64,000 nucleotides of DNA from JAHEAO01 sp942492375 (GTDB lineage Bacteria; Pseudomonadota; Alphaproteobacteria; Rhodobacterales; Rhodobacteraceae), in the NCBI GenBank assembly GCA_942492375.1, contig CALOEL010000018.1, positions 86,941 to 150,940 of the forward strand. Direction: 5' to 3'. Made by a program: the position numbers and the translations under genes. Positions within the stretch are counted from its first letter, which is position 1, and the number at the start of each line of letters is the position of its first letter. The notes under the pieces were generated by a model, which was given only the letters and a program-made list of their open reading frames with translations, made no database searches and was not told where the DNA came from. Positions 36,228 to 46,031 of the stretch are shown here, piece after piece.

Positions 36228-37088
36228 CTATTTCTGCTCCGGCAGGTTTGAACTCTCGCAAGGATGTAGGTCGCGCGCTGGTGGCGGAACGCTGCGTGGA
36301 CGCCTCAACTTACAAGCCTCGCTCAGCAAGGACGGAAAATCCTCCTCGGATGCAATCGCGTTAAAGACAAATGCGACGAGTGCTTGGCCCTCGCGGTCGG
36401 CTCGTATCTGCGGCGACTCTTCGGTGCTATCCCAGACCGTCCAAACCGCCGTCAGATGCTTCTCGATCGGGATCGCTGCTGTGCAGAATTGCCGTGATGA
36501 AAAGGTTGCGTCACATATGACGGAGGCTTTCCTCATGCTGAACTTCATGGCTCGCAACTGATCTCCGATGCTCTCTCTGCCGACAATAAAATAGTTATCA
36601 AGTTCCTCGAAATGCCGGTCATCGACCAAATAGAAACGGTTTTCTGGCATCGCTTGCCTAAGCGCGGCCCAGGGATCCATGCAGACAGATCGGGACCATT
36701 CCTGGGTCAGCTGCGGGCAGATGCTCCGAATTCTGGAGTCATTCATATCGAACCCATACGCATCGATAGTGACTTCAAGCTTGCTGACAGCAGGAGCTGT
36801 GTCTGGAGACGCAGCCGCCTCATGAAAGGCGTCAAACCTCTCAGATGCTCTGCGGCGATCTCCCGTTCGGTCAAGCGAGAATGAAGGGCCAAAGTAAGAG
36901 TAACCGCTCAACGCGATGAAAGGCAGAACCAGAGGAACCTCACCGACAACGAGATTGGCCTCCGATGCCAACATGCTGACACGAGCATTGGCACGGTCCA
37001 CTCGGGCAACGTCTCTGTAAATTGCCGCAACAATCGCAATCACGACACCAGCTGCCAGGAGAAGAGGTACGAAAGTAAGCTTCATCAT
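36228..37088 (-). CDS. Orphan signal-anchored protein beside the tRNA-Asp genes
   Basis: A 286-residue protein of unrecognised family. Its N terminus is a membrane anchor or signal (KLTFVPLLLAAGVVIAIVAAIYR), followed by a second hydrophobic region VVGEVPLVLPFIALSGYSYF; the rest is likely periplasmic. There are five to six cysteines (SICPQL, SVCMDP, SVICDA, QFCTAA, EACKL), possibly disulfide bonded. The C-terminal tail is Pro/Arg-rich. It is less GC-rich than neighbouring genes and lies directly beside a tandem tRNA gene, so horizontal acquisition is plausible. No integrase or attachment repeat is visible. The start could also be Met2 at 37085. Confidence 0.6.
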   Translation of the reverse strand: MMKLTFVPLLLAAGVVIAIVAAIYRDVARVDRANARVSMLASEANLVVGEVPLVLPFIALSGYSYFGPSFSLDRTGDRRRASERFDAFHEAAASPDTAPAVSKLEVTIDAYGFDMNDSRIRSICPQLTQEWSRSVCMDPWAALRQAMPENRFYLVDDRHFEELDNYFIVGRESIGDQLRAMKFSMRKASVICDATFSSRQFCTAAIPIEKHLTAVWTVWDSTEESPQIRADREGQALVAFVFNAIASEEDFPSLLSEACKLRRPRSVPPPARDLHPCESSNLPEQK

Positions 37089-37219
37089 CTTAACTCAAGT
37101 AAATAAGCAACCCCGCCGAGTGGTGCATTCCTGCACTCGTTCATATTGTGCGAAGGCCCGGAACTCGCCCGGACAACCTCTTGGATACATCGCCATCAGG
37201 ACAGCGACATCAACGCCCT

Positions 37220-38593
37220 TCACCCTGTCACCGCCGCCAGGATCCGCGCCCAGCTGCGGATGCCCTTGTGGAATGACCGCAGGTCGTATTTCTCGTTCGG
37301 GCTGTGGATCTGGTCGTCGTCCTGGCCGAAGCCGATCAGCATCGCGTCCATGCCCAGGATCTCCTTGAAATGCCCCGCGATCGGGATCGAGCCTCCGGCC
37401 CCGATATAGGCCGCCTCCTTCGGCCATTCCGCCGACAGCGCCCGGCGCGCCTGCTCGAAGGCCGGGTCCGAGATCGACATCTGCGCGGCCGGCGAGGCAC
37501 CGTGATCGCGGAACTCGACCGTGCAGTCGGGCGGCAGGCCCGCGCGCACATGGGCGCGGAAGGTCTCGCGGATCTTCAGGGGATCCTGGGTGCCGACCAG
37601 CCGGAAACTGATCTTGGCCCGCGCCTGCGAGGGCAGCACGGTCTTGAACCCGTCGCCGGTATAGCCGCCGGTGATGCCGTTCACCTCGCAGGTCGGCCGC
37701 GCCCAGACCATCTCCAGCACCGAGCGGTCCTGTTCCCCCGCCGGCCGCGAAAGCCCGACTTCCCCCAGGAACGCATCGGCATCGAAGCCGAGAGCATCCC
37801 ATTGCGCCAGCACCTCGGGATCGGTCTCGGGCACGCCGTCGTAGAAGCCGGGCAGGGTGACGCGGCCCCGGTCGTCATGCAGCCCGGCGATGATCCGCGC
37901 CAGCACCCGGACCGGGTTCATCGCGGCGCCGCCGAAACGGCCCGAATGCAGGTCACGGTCCGGGCCGGTGATCGTCACCTCCTCGCCCAGAAGGCCGCGC
38001 AGCATCGTGGTGATGGCGGGCGTGTCGCGGTCGAACATGCCGGTGTCGCAGATCAGGGCGATATCGCCGGTCAGTTCTTCGGCATTCTTCCGCATGAAGG
38101 GCACCAGCGAAGGCGAACCGGATTCCTCCTCGCCCTCGAAGAAGAAGGTGATGCGGCAGGGCAACGCCCCATGCACCGCTTTCCAGGCCCGGCAAGCCTC
38201 GACGAAGGTCATCAACTGCCCCTTGTCGTCCGAGGTGCCGCGGCCGCGGATGACCTTGCCGGCGGGCGTCTCCTCGACCGCCGGATCGAACGGATCGCGA
38301 TGCCACAGGTCCAGCGGGTCGACCGGCTGCACGTCGTAATGGCCATAGAAAACCAGATGAGGCCCACCCTCGCCGACATGGCCGACGACCATCGGATGGC
38401 CCGGCGTCGGGCGCTTTTCGGCGATCGCGCCAAGGCTTTTCAGATCGGCGACCAGCCAGTCCGCCGCGCGGTCGCACTCCCTTGCATAGGCAGGGTCGGT
38501 CGAGATCGAGGGCAGGCGCAACAGCTCTGTCAGGCGGGTGACGGCTTGATCCAGATCATGGTCGATGCGGTCCAGGACGGGTTCAACTGACAT
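37220..38593 (-). CDS. M20 family metallopeptidase/dipeptidase
   Basis: A 457-residue M20 peptidase of the CPG2/DapE type. Zinc-site motifs are VFYGHYDVQPVDPLDLW (His and Asp ligand region), GRGTSDDKGQ (Asp bridging), FFFEGEEESGSPSL (catalytic Glu and adjacent Glu ligand), and DRDLHSGRFGGAAMNP (His in the lid domain). Length and the double-Glu suit dipeptidases acting on short peptides. ATG 38593 follows AAGGAG, so the longer frame to 38749 is not used. It is divergent from hemA. Confidence 0.9.
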   Translation of the reverse strand: MSVEPVLDRIDHDLDQAVTRLTELLRLPSISTDPAYARECDRAADWLVADLKSLGAIAEKRPTPGHPMVVGHVGEGGPHLVFYGHYDVQPVDPLDLWHRDPFDPAVEETPAGKVIRGRGTSDDKGQLMTFVEACRAWKAVHGALPCRITFFFEGEEESGSPSLVPFMRKNAEELTGDIALICDTGMFDRDTPAITTMLRGLLGEEVTITGPDRDLHSGRFGGAAMNPVRVLARIIAGLHDDRGRVTLPGFYDGVPETDPEVLAQWDALGFDADAFLGEVGLSRPAGEQDRSVLEMVWARPTCEVNGITGGYTGDGFKTVLPSQARAKISFRLVGTQDPLKIRETFRAHVRAGLPPDCTVEFRDHGASPAAQMSISDPAFEQARRALSAEWPKEAAYIGAGGSIPIAGHFKEILGMDAMLIGFGQDDDQIHSPNEKYDLRSFHKGIRSWARILAAVTG

Positions 38594-38786
38594 GGCGCGA
38601 AGCTCCTTCCAATTCGGGCAGAGGGACAGTATCAGGGCCGGATCAAACGTCCAGCGGTGCGAAAACGGATCAGCCCGGTGCGGAAAAAGGGGCTTGCGCG
38701 GCAAAATGTAACGTTTCTTGAATGTGTGTGGAAATCTAGGGTCCATCAATGTTAAACTTAGGGACCAGACCGGCGGGGGAATATTA

Positions 38787-40010
38787 TTGACTTACGATCT
38801 GCAACTCGACGCAGCACTCCAGCGGTTGCATGACGAAGGCCGCTACCGGACGTTCATAGATATCGAGCGCCGCAAGGGCGCCTTTCCGCATGCGATCTGG
38901 CGCCGCCCCGACGGGCAGGAACAGCCGGTCACGGTCTGGTGCGGCAACGATTATCTGGGCATGGGCCAGCATCCCGTCGTCCTGACCGCCATGCACGAGG
39001 CGATCGACGCCACCGGCGCCGGATCGGGCGGCACCCGCAACATCTCGGGCACCACGGTCTATCACAAGCGGCTCGAGGCAGAGCTTGCCGACCTGCATCG
39101 CAAGGACGCCGCGCTGCTCTTCACCAGCGCCTACATCGCCAATGACGCGACGCTGTCCACGCTGCCGCGGCTCTTTCCCGGCCTGATCATCTATTCCGAC
39201 GCGCTGAACCATGCCTCGATGATCGAGGGCGTGCGGCGCAATGGCGGCGCCAAGCGGATCTTCCGGCACAATGACATGGCGCATCTGCGCGAGCTGCTGG
39301 AAGCCGACGATCCCGCCGCCCCGAAGCTGATCGCCTTCGAATCGATCTACTCCATGGACGGCGATTTCAGCCCGATGGAGGAGATTTGCGATCTGGCCGA
39401 GGAATTCGGCGCGCTCACCTATCTCGACGAGGTTCACGCGGTCGGCATGTACGGCCCGCGCGGCGGCGGCGTCGCCGAGCGTGACGGGCTGAGCGACCGC
39501 ATCGACATCATCAACGGCACGCTGGCCAAGGCCTATGGCGTGATGGGCGGCTATATCGCGGCCAGCGCCAAGATGGTCGACGCGGTGCGGTCCTACGCGC
39601 CGGGCTTCATCTTCACCACCTCCCTGCCCCCCGCCGTTGCGGCGGGCGCGGCGGCGTCGGTGCGGCATCTCAAGACCGATCAGGCCCTGCGCGAACGGCA
39701 CCAGACGCAGGCGAAGATCCTGAAGATGCGGCTGAAGGGCCTCGGCCTTCCGATCATCGACCATGGCAGCCATATCGTGCCGGTCCATGTCGGTGATCCG
39801 GTGCATTGCAAGAAGCTGTCGGACATGCTGCTGCTCGATCACGGCATCTACGTTCAGCCGATCAACTTCCCGACCGTCCCGCGCGGCACAGAGCGGCTGC
39901 GCTTCACGCCCTCGCCGGTGCACGGGCCGAAAGAGATCGACCGGCTCGTTCAGGCGCTCGACAAGCTCTGGGCGCACTGTGCGCTGAATCGCGCTGACCT
40001 CACTGCATGA
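38787..40010 (+). CDS. hemA: 5-aminolevulinate synthase
   Basis: The 407-residue pyridoxal-phosphate enzyme condenses glycine and succinyl-CoA, the first step of tetrapyrrole synthesis in alphaproteobacteria (C4 route). Visible hallmarks are the N-terminal YRTFIDIERRKGAFP, the glycine-rich GGTRNISGTTVYHKRLEAELA, the Asp of the cofactor site in LTYLDEVHAVGMYGPRGGG, and the Schiff-base lysine in INGTLAKAYGVMGGY. The start is TTG 38787, preceded by GGCGGGGGA; the longer frame from 38718 adds residues foreign to the family. The gene overlaps the RodZ-like frame only at the end. Confidence 0.95.
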   Translation: MTYDLQLDAALQRLHDEGRYRTFIDIERRKGAFPHAIWRRPDGQEQPVTVWCGNDYLGMGQHPVVLTAMHEAIDATGAGSGGTRNISGTTVYHKRLEAELADLHRKDAALLFTSAYIANDATLSTLPRLFPGLIIYSDALNHASMIEGVRRNGGAKRIFRHNDMAHLRELLEADDPAAPKLIAFESIYSMDGDFSPMEEICDLAEEFGALTYLDEVHAVGMYGPRGGGVAERDGLSDRIDIINGTLAKAYGVMGGYIAASAKMVDAVRSYAPGFIFTTSLPPAVAAGAAASVRHLKTDQALRERHQTQAKILKMRLKGLGLPIIDHGSHIVPVHVGDPVHCKKLSDMLLLDHGIYVQPINFPTVPRGTERLRFTPSPVHGPKEIDRLVQALDKLWAHCALNRADLTA

Positions 40011-40126
40011 CAGTTAGCCGGGTGCAAACCGGCTTGCAGTATGTTAAAGTTTTGCCCAATAGGCTGGCGCGGGACACGAATCGTCAGATCTTGGGGACAG
40101 GTAAGTTAGTAAATGGGGCAGGACGC

Positions 40127-41344
40127 ATGATTGGGCGGAGGTCCACTCCACCTGCGGACGAACCGGCAAAGCCGAAAGGCTTTGACGATTTTGATTTGCG
40201 TCTTGGCGACATCATGCGCGGCGAACGCGCGACGATGGGAAAGTCGCTGCTCGACGTGCAGCGCGAACTGAAAATCAAGGCCACCTACATCGCGGCGATC
40301 GAGAATGCCGATCCGACGGCATTCGAAACGCAGGGCTTCATCGCCGGCTACGTGCGGTCCTATGCGCGCTATCTCAGCCTCGACCCCGAATGGGCCTATG
40401 GACGGTTCTGCGAGGAAGGCAATTTCTCGACCGCCCACGGCATGTCGCCCGCCGCCTCCGGCACCCGAAGCGCGAAACCCGAAAAGACCGCCGCCGGCAA
40501 GGGCCGGCGCGATCCGTTCGCCGATCCGCACGCCCTGTTCGTGCCGCGCGGCGAGGCGTTCATGAGCCGGGTCGAACCCAGTGCGGTCGGCTCCTCGCTG
40601 GTGCTTCTGGCGCTGATCGGGGTGATCGGCTACGGCGGCTGGTCGGTCCTGCAGGAAATCCAGAAGGTGCAGTTCGCGCCCGTCGACCAGGCGCCCGGCG
40701 TGACTTCGACGCTCGACACGTTCGAACCCGGCGCGACGCAGCTGGCCGACGCCACCGACACCACCGACTTCACCGCCCCCAGCGCCGATGCGCTGGACCG
40801 GTTGTACCGCCCGCAGGCGCTGGAGGTTCCGGTCCTGGTGGCGCGCGATGGTCCGATCTCGACCCTCGATCCGGCATCTGTCGGAACGCTGGTCGCGCAA
40901 CTGCCCGAACAGAATCTTACCCCCAACCAGCCGGCACCCACCTCCGAACCGGAAGAGGCGCCGATCCAGGTCGTGCAGGCCGATATCCCCGAGGTCGTGC
41001 TGTTCGCCGTGCGGCCGTCCTGGGTCCGGGTCAGCGCCGCCGACGGCACCGTGCTGTTCGAGAAGATCCTCGATTCGGGCGAGCAATACGTCCTGCCCAA
41101 GACCGACGACGCGCCGCTGTTGCGCGCAGGCAATGCCGGATCGGTTTATTTCGCCGTCAACGGCGAGAATTTCGGCCCCGCAGGCGCGGGTCCGTCGGTG
41201 GTCAAGAACGTCGCACTGACGCCGGTCGACCTGAAGGAAGCCTATCAGGTGGCAGATCTCACCAAGGACAGCGACCTGGCAAGCTTCGTCGCCCTGGCAA
41301 AGGCCGAGCCTGCGACGCCCGAGGTCGAGCCCGTCCCCGAATAG
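40127..41344 (+). CDS. RodZ-like protein (HTH_25 plus DUF4115)
   Basis: A 405-residue bitopic protein. The N-terminal HTH (about residues 20-85) has GDIMRGERATMGKSLLDVQRELKIKATYIAAIENADPTAFETQGFIAGYVRSYARYLSLD, which is the RodZ cytoplasmic domain. A membrane segment follows (SSLVLLALIGVIGYGGWSVL), then a Pro/Thr-rich linker and a C-terminal DUF4115 domain (RPSWVRVSAADGTVLFEKILDSGEQYVLP). RodZ links MreB to the elongation machinery and shape control. ATG 40127 follows GCAGGA; the open frame to 40007 overlaps hemA's end. It precedes ispG. Confidence 0.9.
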   Translation: MIGRRSTPPADEPAKPKGFDDFDLRLGDIMRGERATMGKSLLDVQRELKIKATYIAAIENADPTAFETQGFIAGYVRSYARYLSLDPEWAYGRFCEEGNFSTAHGMSPAASGTRSAKPEKTAAGKGRRDPFADPHALFVPRGEAFMSRVEPSAVGSSLVLLALIGVIGYGGWSVLQEIQKVQFAPVDQAPGVTSTLDTFEPGATQLADATDTTDFTAPSADALDRLYRPQALEVPVLVARDGPISTLDPASVGTLVAQLPEQNLTPNQPAPTSEPEEAPIQVVQADIPEVVLFAVRPSWVRVSAADGTVLFEKILDSGEQYVLPKTDDAPLLRAGNAGSVYFAVNGENFGPAGAGPSVVKNVALTPVDLKEAYQVADLTKDSDLASFVALAKAEPATPEVEPVPE

Positions 41345-41422
41345 CATCGGGACCGCGGTTGTCAGCCGGCGTTTTGCCCCCTATGTCAGGCCTGAACCCG
41401 CTTTGATCCGAAGGCGCATCCG

Positions 41423-42544
41423 ATGTCGCTGAACCCCATCCGCCCCTGGCGCAACATCTACCGCCGCAAATCGCGGCAGATCATGGTCGGCAGCGTTCCC
41501 GTCGGGGGCGATGCGCCGATCACGGTCCAGACGATGACCAACACCGACAGTTCGGACGTCAGGGCCACCGTCGCGCAGATCCAGGCGGCGACAGAGGCGG
41601 GGGCCGATATCGTGCGGGTCTCGACGCCCGATCAGTCCTCGACCGCGGCGTTGCGGGAAATCGTTCGCGAAAGCCCGGTGCCGATCGTCGCCGACATCCA
41701 TTTCCACTACAAGCGTGCCATCGAGGCCGCCGAGGCGGGCGCCGCCTGCCTCAGGATCAATCCCGGCAATATCGGTTCGGCAGAGCGCGTGCGCGAAGTC
41801 GTCAAGGCGGCCAGGGATCACGGCTGCTCGATCCGCATCGGCGTCAACGCCGGCTCGCTGGAAAAGCACCTGCTGGAGAAATACGGCGAGCCTTGTCCCG
41901 ATGCGATGGTCGAAAGCGGGCTCGACCATATCAAGCTGCTGCAGGACAACGATTTCCACGAATTCAAGATCTCCTGCAAGGCCTCGGACGTATTCCTCGC
42001 CGCCGCCGCCTATCAGCAGCTGGCAGAGGCGACCGATGCCCCGATCCATCTCGGCATCACCGAGGCCGGCGGGCTGATGTCGGGCACGATCAAATCCGCG
42101 ATCGGACTCGGCAATCTGCTATGGATGGGGATCGGCGACACGATCCGCGTCAGTCTCTCCGCCGATCCGGTCGAAGAGGTGCGCGTCGGCTACGAGATCC
42201 TGAAATCGCTGGGGCTCCGGCATCGCGGCGTCAACATCATCTCCTGCCCGTCCTGCGCGCGGCAGGGCTTCGACGTCATCAAGACCGTCGAGGCGCTGGA
42301 GGATCGCCTCTCGCATATCAAGACCCCGATGAGCCTGTCGATCATCGGCTGCGTGGTGAACGGCCCCGGAGAGGCGCTGATGACCGATATCGGCTTCACC
42401 GGCGGCGGCGCCGGATCGGGCATGGTCTATCTGGCCGGCAAGCAAAGCCACAAGCTGTCGAACGAGGCGATGATCGACCACATCGTCGAACAGGTGGAAC
42501 GCCGCGCCGCCGAGATCGAGGCGGCGGACCAAGCGGCGGAATAG
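41423..42544 (+). CDS. ispG: 4-hydroxy-3-methylbut-2-enyl diphosphate synthase (IspG)
   Basis: A 373-residue MEP-pathway enzyme that converts MEcPP to HMBPP with a [4Fe-4S] cluster. The TIM-barrel part starts with VGSVPVGGDAPITVQTMTN. The C-terminal ferredoxin-like domain carries the cluster ligands: Cys in IISCPSCARQ and Cys in IIGCVVNGPGE. Reducing equivalents come from flavodoxin or ferredoxin. It is placed downstream of the RodZ-like gene and may be its operon partner. Confidence 0.95.
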   Translation: MSLNPIRPWRNIYRRKSRQIMVGSVPVGGDAPITVQTMTNTDSSDVRATVAQIQAATEAGADIVRVSTPDQSSTAALREIVRESPVPIVADIHFHYKRAIEAAEAGAACLRINPGNIGSAERVREVVKAARDHGCSIRIGVNAGSLEKHLLEKYGEPCPDAMVESGLDHIKLLQDNDFHEFKISCKASDVFLAAAAYQQLAEATDAPIHLGITEAGGLMSGTIKSAIGLGNLLWMGIGDTIRVSLSADPVEEVRVGYEILKSLGLRHRGVNIISCPSCARQGFDVIKTVEALEDRLSHIKTPMSLSIIGCVVNGPGEALMTDIGFTGGGAGSGMVYLAGKQSHKLSNEAMIDHIVEQVERRAAEIEAADQAAE

Positions 42545-42694
42545 CCAATCGCCCGCAGCCCAAGAAAATTAATTAACGAAATCATACCCTTGCGCGCTGT
42601 GCATTAATTTCCGGACAACCCGCCGGTTTAGCCCACCGCGTCAAGGGCTTGGTCGTGAATGTTTCGCGCGCGAAACACCCCTGGCGTGCCGCCT

Positions 42695-43438
42695 TCAGCC
42701 CGCGCGCGCCTCGGACACGACCTGCTGCATCCCTTCCAGCGGCACATAGCCGCGCAGCATCTGGTCGCCGATCACGAAGCCCGGCGTGCCGTTGATCTGC
42801 AACCGCTGCGCCAGCGCGCGGTTCTCGGCGATCACCTGGCTGACCGCCTCGCTTTCCATCTCGGCCATGATCGCGGTGGCGTCGAGCCCCTGGGACTCGG
42901 CCAGCGTCGTCAGCGACTCCTCGGAAATCTCGCCGCGGAACTCCATCAGGGCGTCGTGGATCTCGCCGTATGCGTCGTCGCCCGCGACCTGCTTCACCGC
43001 GATCGCGAACCGCGACGCCATCACCGACGCCTCGCCGAGAATGGGGAACTCCTTGACGATCAGGCGGATGTCGCCATCGCTTTCCAGAAGCTGCGCGACC
43101 TCGGGGAACGCTTTCTTGCAGTAGCCGCATTGATAATCGAGGAACTCGACCACCGTGACATCGCCATCGGGATTGCCGCCAATCCAGGAATGACCGTCCT
43201 CGAAGATCGCCTCGGCATTGGCCTGGATCAGCGCCTTGTCATTGCCCGACTGGGCCTCGGCCTGCCGCTGTTCCAACACGCCGATCGCCTCCATCAGCAC
43301 TTCGGGATTGTCTAGCAGGTAGGCGCGGACCTCATCGCGGAACGCCTGCCGTTCGGCATCGCTCATCGCGGTCAGGTCGAAGGCCGCAGCGGGCGCGGCA
43401 AGGCCGATCAGCAGGGCGGCGGTGGTCAGGGCTTTCAT
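42695..43438 (-). CDS. DsbA/ScsC-like thioredoxin-domain protein, exported
   Basis: A 247-residue periplasmic oxidoreductase. A signal peptide (KALTTAALLIGLAAPAAAF) is followed by a helical segment (DNPEVLMEAIGVLEQRQAE) and then a thioredoxin-like domain with the active site DYQCGYCKKAF (CGYC, about residue 115) and the cis-proline region NGTPGFVIGDQML. The N-terminal helical extension resembles ScsC-like proteins. ATG 43438 is preceded by GGAG; the in-frame ATG 43444 has no such site. Confidence 0.9.
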   Translation of the reverse strand: MKALTTAALLIGLAAPAAAFDLTAMSDAERQAFRDEVRAYLLDNPEVLMEAIGVLEQRQAEAQSGNDKALIQANAEAIFEDGHSWIGGNPDGDVTVVEFLDYQCGYCKKAFPEVAQLLESDGDIRLIVKEFPILGEASVMASRFAIAVKQVAGDDAYGEIHDALMEFRGEISEESLTTLAESQGLDATAIMAEMESEAVSQVIAENRALAQRLQINGTPGFVIGDQMLRGYVPLEGMQQVVSEARAG

Positions 43439-43556
43439 CGGCATCTCCGTCTTTCGGGACTGGCGGTCGGTCTATCACATCCCGCCCGGGGGTCCAGCCG
43501 ACATTGACCTTCGCCCGCCTGCGGTGCACGACATGGCCGACCTTAAGGAGGTGTTC

Positions 43557-44711
43557 ATGCGGAACTCAAGGCGCAGCGACGTCGATCCCTTCATTGTGAT
43601 GGATGTGATGGAGGCCGCCCGGAAGGCCGAGGAAGTGGGCCGCCACGTCATCCACATGGAGGTCGGCCAGCCCGGCACCCCGGCCCCCGCCGCCGCCCGC
43701 GCAGCACTGGCGCGGGCGATGGAGCGGGGCGCGCTTGGCTATACCGTGGCGCTTGGCCTGCCGGAATTGCGCGCCCGGATCGCGCGGCTCTACGCGGACT
43801 GGCACGGGATCGAGGTCGATCCGGCGCGGATCGTCGTCACCTCGGGCTCGTCGGCGGGGTTCATCCTGGCCTTCACCGCGCTCTTCGATGCCGGCGACAA
43901 GGTCGGGCTGGGCGAGCCGGGCTATCCTTCCTACCGCCAGATCCTGAAGGCGCTCGACCTTGTTCCGGTCGGCATAGAGACCGCCGAGGAAAACCGCCTG
44001 CAACCTGTGCCCGCCGATCTGCCCGAGGACCTGGCCGGCCTGATCGTGGCCTCGCCCGCCAACCCGTCGGGCACGATGCTGACGAAAGAGGCGCTGACGG
44101 GCCTGATCCGCGCCTGCGACGCGCAGGGCGTCGCCTTCGTCTCGGACGAGATCTATCACGGCATCGAATATGGCCGCCGCGCCGTCTCGGCGCTGGAGAT
44201 CAGCGACGATGTCTATGTCATCAACTCGTTTTCCAAGTATTTCAGTATGACCGGCTGGCGGATTGGCTGGATGGTGGTGCCGCCCGACCACGTGCGCACG
44301 ATCGAGAGGCTGGCGCAGAACCTGTTCATCTGCCCGCCCCATGCCAGCCAGATCGCAGCGCTGGCAGCACTTGATTGCGACGACGAGTTGCAGGCCAACC
44401 TCGCCGTCTATGCCGAGAACCGTCGCCTGATGCTGGACGGTCTGCCCAAGGCCGGCTTCAGCCATACCGCGCCGCCCGATGGCGCCTTCTACATCTATGC
44501 CGATGTCTCGGACCTGACCGATGACAGCCTGGCCTTCGCGGCGGAACTGCTGGAGGGCGCGGGCGTGGCGGTGACGCCCGGCCTCGACTTCGACCCGCAC
44601 CGGGGCGCTCGGACGCTGCGGTTTTCCTATGCCCGTTCGACCGAGGAGATCCGCGAGGGCCTGACACGGCTTGCAAGCTACATGGCGGAACGCCGGGTCT
44701 TGGCGCGATAG
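43557..44711 (+). CDS. PLP-dependent class I/II aminotransferase
   Basis: A 384-residue fold-type I aminotransferase. The N-terminal region contains MEVGQPGTPAP, then the substrate region YTVALGLPELRARIARLY, the Asn/Asp cofactor contacts in ASPANPSGTML and FVSDEIYHGIEY, and the Schiff-base lysine in INSFSKYFSMTGWRIGWMV. The C-terminal Arg that binds the carboxylate is in LRFSYARSTEEI. Its amino-acid specificity cannot be assigned. A near-perfect ribosome binding site (TAAGGAGG) fixes ATG 43557. Confidence 0.92.
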   Translation: MRNSRRSDVDPFIVMDVMEAARKAEEVGRHVIHMEVGQPGTPAPAAARAALARAMERGALGYTVALGLPELRARIARLYADWHGIEVDPARIVVTSGSSAGFILAFTALFDAGDKVGLGEPGYPSYRQILKALDLVPVGIETAEENRLQPVPADLPEDLAGLIVASPANPSGTMLTKEALTGLIRACDAQGVAFVSDEIYHGIEYGRRAVSALEISDDVYVINSFSKYFSMTGWRIGWMVVPPDHVRTIERLAQNLFICPPHASQIAALAALDCDDELQANLAVYAENRRLMLDGLPKAGFSHTAPPDGAFYIYADVSDLTDDSLAFAAELLEGAGVAVTPGLDFDPHRGARTLRFSYARSTEEIREGLTRLASYMAERRVLAR

Positions 44712-44746
44712 GCGCCGCGCGTTATGATCCCGGAAAAAAGAGCGGC

Positions 44747-45964
44747 ATGAGCAGAGTTATCCTGATCCTGGCATTGGTGCTTGGCCTTCCGGCCGGTTCC
44801 GTGGCGTCGCAGACGCTCTCGGCGCTTGCCCGCGTCGCGCCGGGGACCAACCGGGTCGCGGACCGCGACGGGGCGGTGGAACTGAGCCTGTCGATGACTC
44901 AAGGCGTCCCGTTCCGGGTCTTCACGCTCGACGCGCCGCGCCGCCTGGTGCTGGATTTCAACGAACTGGACTGGGGCGGGCTCGATCCGGCCGGCTTCGA
45001 CGCGTCCACCAGCATTTCGCAGGTGCGGACCGGGATCTACCGATCCGGCTGGTCGCGGATGGTGCTGGATCTGGAACGGCCGATGACGGTCGAGACCGCG
45101 GGGCTGGACACCGGCGATCCTGCCGTCGCGACTCTTCGGGTCCGGCTGGTCCCGGCCACGCCAGATGAATTTGCCGCAAGTTCGGGACTTCCGCCAGAAC
45201 TGCGCAAGGTCCATCCCAAAGCGCTCGACCGGCCAGAGCCGAAGCGCCGTCAGAACGGCGAGGGCCCATTGGTCGTCGTGCTCGATCCCGGTCACGGCGG
45301 CATCGACCCCGGCGCAGAGGCCGAGGGGCAGAGCGAGGCGGATCTGATGCTGGCCTTTGCCCGCGAACTGGAAGAAACGCTGCTCCGCGCGGGCGGGTTC
45401 AAGGTGGTTCTGACCCGGACCGACGATGTCTTCGTGCCGCTGGAGGCCCGTGTCTCGATCGCCAGGCGCGCGGGCGCGGACCTGTTCCTGTCGCTGCACG
45501 CCGATGCGCTGGTCGAGGGCCGCGCGTCGGGGGCGACGATCTACACCCTGTCCGAGGCTGCGTCCGACGCGGCCTCGCAGAAACTGGCCGAGCGGCACGA
45601 CCGCGCCGACCTTTTGGCGGGTGTCGATCTCAGCGCGCAGGATGACGTCGTGGCGACGGTTCTCATGGAACTGGCGCGGGTCGAAACCGCGCCGCGTTCC
45701 GACATGCTGGCCGATGCCCTGGTCGAGGCGCTGTCGCGGACCACGCGGCTGCACAAGCGGCCCCGGCTGTCGGCCGGATTCTCGGTGCTGAAGGCGCCCG
45801 ACATTCCCTCGGTCCTGATCGAACTCGGGTTCCTGTCCTCACCCCGCGACCGGGCGCGAATCACCGATGCTGCCTGGCGCAGGACCGCCGCCGAAGGGAT
45901 CCGCGACGCGCTGACGCAGTGGCGCCGCAGCGATGCGGCGGCGGCGGCCGGGCTGCGGCGCTAG
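44747..45964 (+). CDS. N-acetylmuramoyl-L-alanine amidase (AmiC-like)
   Basis: A 405-residue exported amidase. A signal peptide (SRVILILALVLGLPAGSVASQ) is followed by an AMIN domain (about residues 25-140; FRVFTLDAPRRLVLDFNEL) for septal targeting, and a C-terminal Amidase_3 domain (about 180-390). The zinc ligands are His in VLDPGHGGIDPGA, Glu, and His in LFLSLHADALV, and the catalytic Glu is in VLIELGFLSSPRDRARI. It hydrolyses the stem peptide link during daughter-cell separation. It sits just upstream of mrcA, a familiar arrangement in this group. Confidence 0.93.
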   Translation: MSRVILILALVLGLPAGSVASQTLSALARVAPGTNRVADRDGAVELSLSMTQGVPFRVFTLDAPRRLVLDFNELDWGGLDPAGFDASTSISQVRTGIYRSGWSRMVLDLERPMTVETAGLDTGDPAVATLRVRLVPATPDEFAASSGLPPELRKVHPKALDRPEPKRRQNGEGPLVVVLDPGHGGIDPGAEAEGQSEADLMLAFARELEETLLRAGGFKVVLTRTDDVFVPLEARVSIARRAGADLFLSLHADALVEGRASGATIYTLSEAASDAASQKLAERHDRADLLAGVDLSAQDDVVATVLMELARVETAPRSDMLADALVEALSRTTRLHKRPRLSAGFSVLKAPDIPSVLIELGFLSSPRDRARITDAAWRRTAAEGIRDALTQWRRSDAAAAAGLRR

Positions 45965-46031
45965 GCGCCACCGCTCGCGCAGCCGTGACCGCGATGCGGC
46001 GTGAAACGGCTTGCCAGTGCGGCGGTTGGTT

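Noticed and set aside
36147..37219. Integrated prophage or island with an attachment repeat at tRNA-Asp
   Set aside because: No integrase gene and no repeat of the tRNA 3' end were seen downstream; the second tRNA-Asp is a complete gene.
38640..38695. Direct repeat GGATCA..CGGTGCG..AAAA upstream of hemA as regulator site
   Set aside because: The two copies differ in internal spacing (three to four bases), so the resemblance may be chance.
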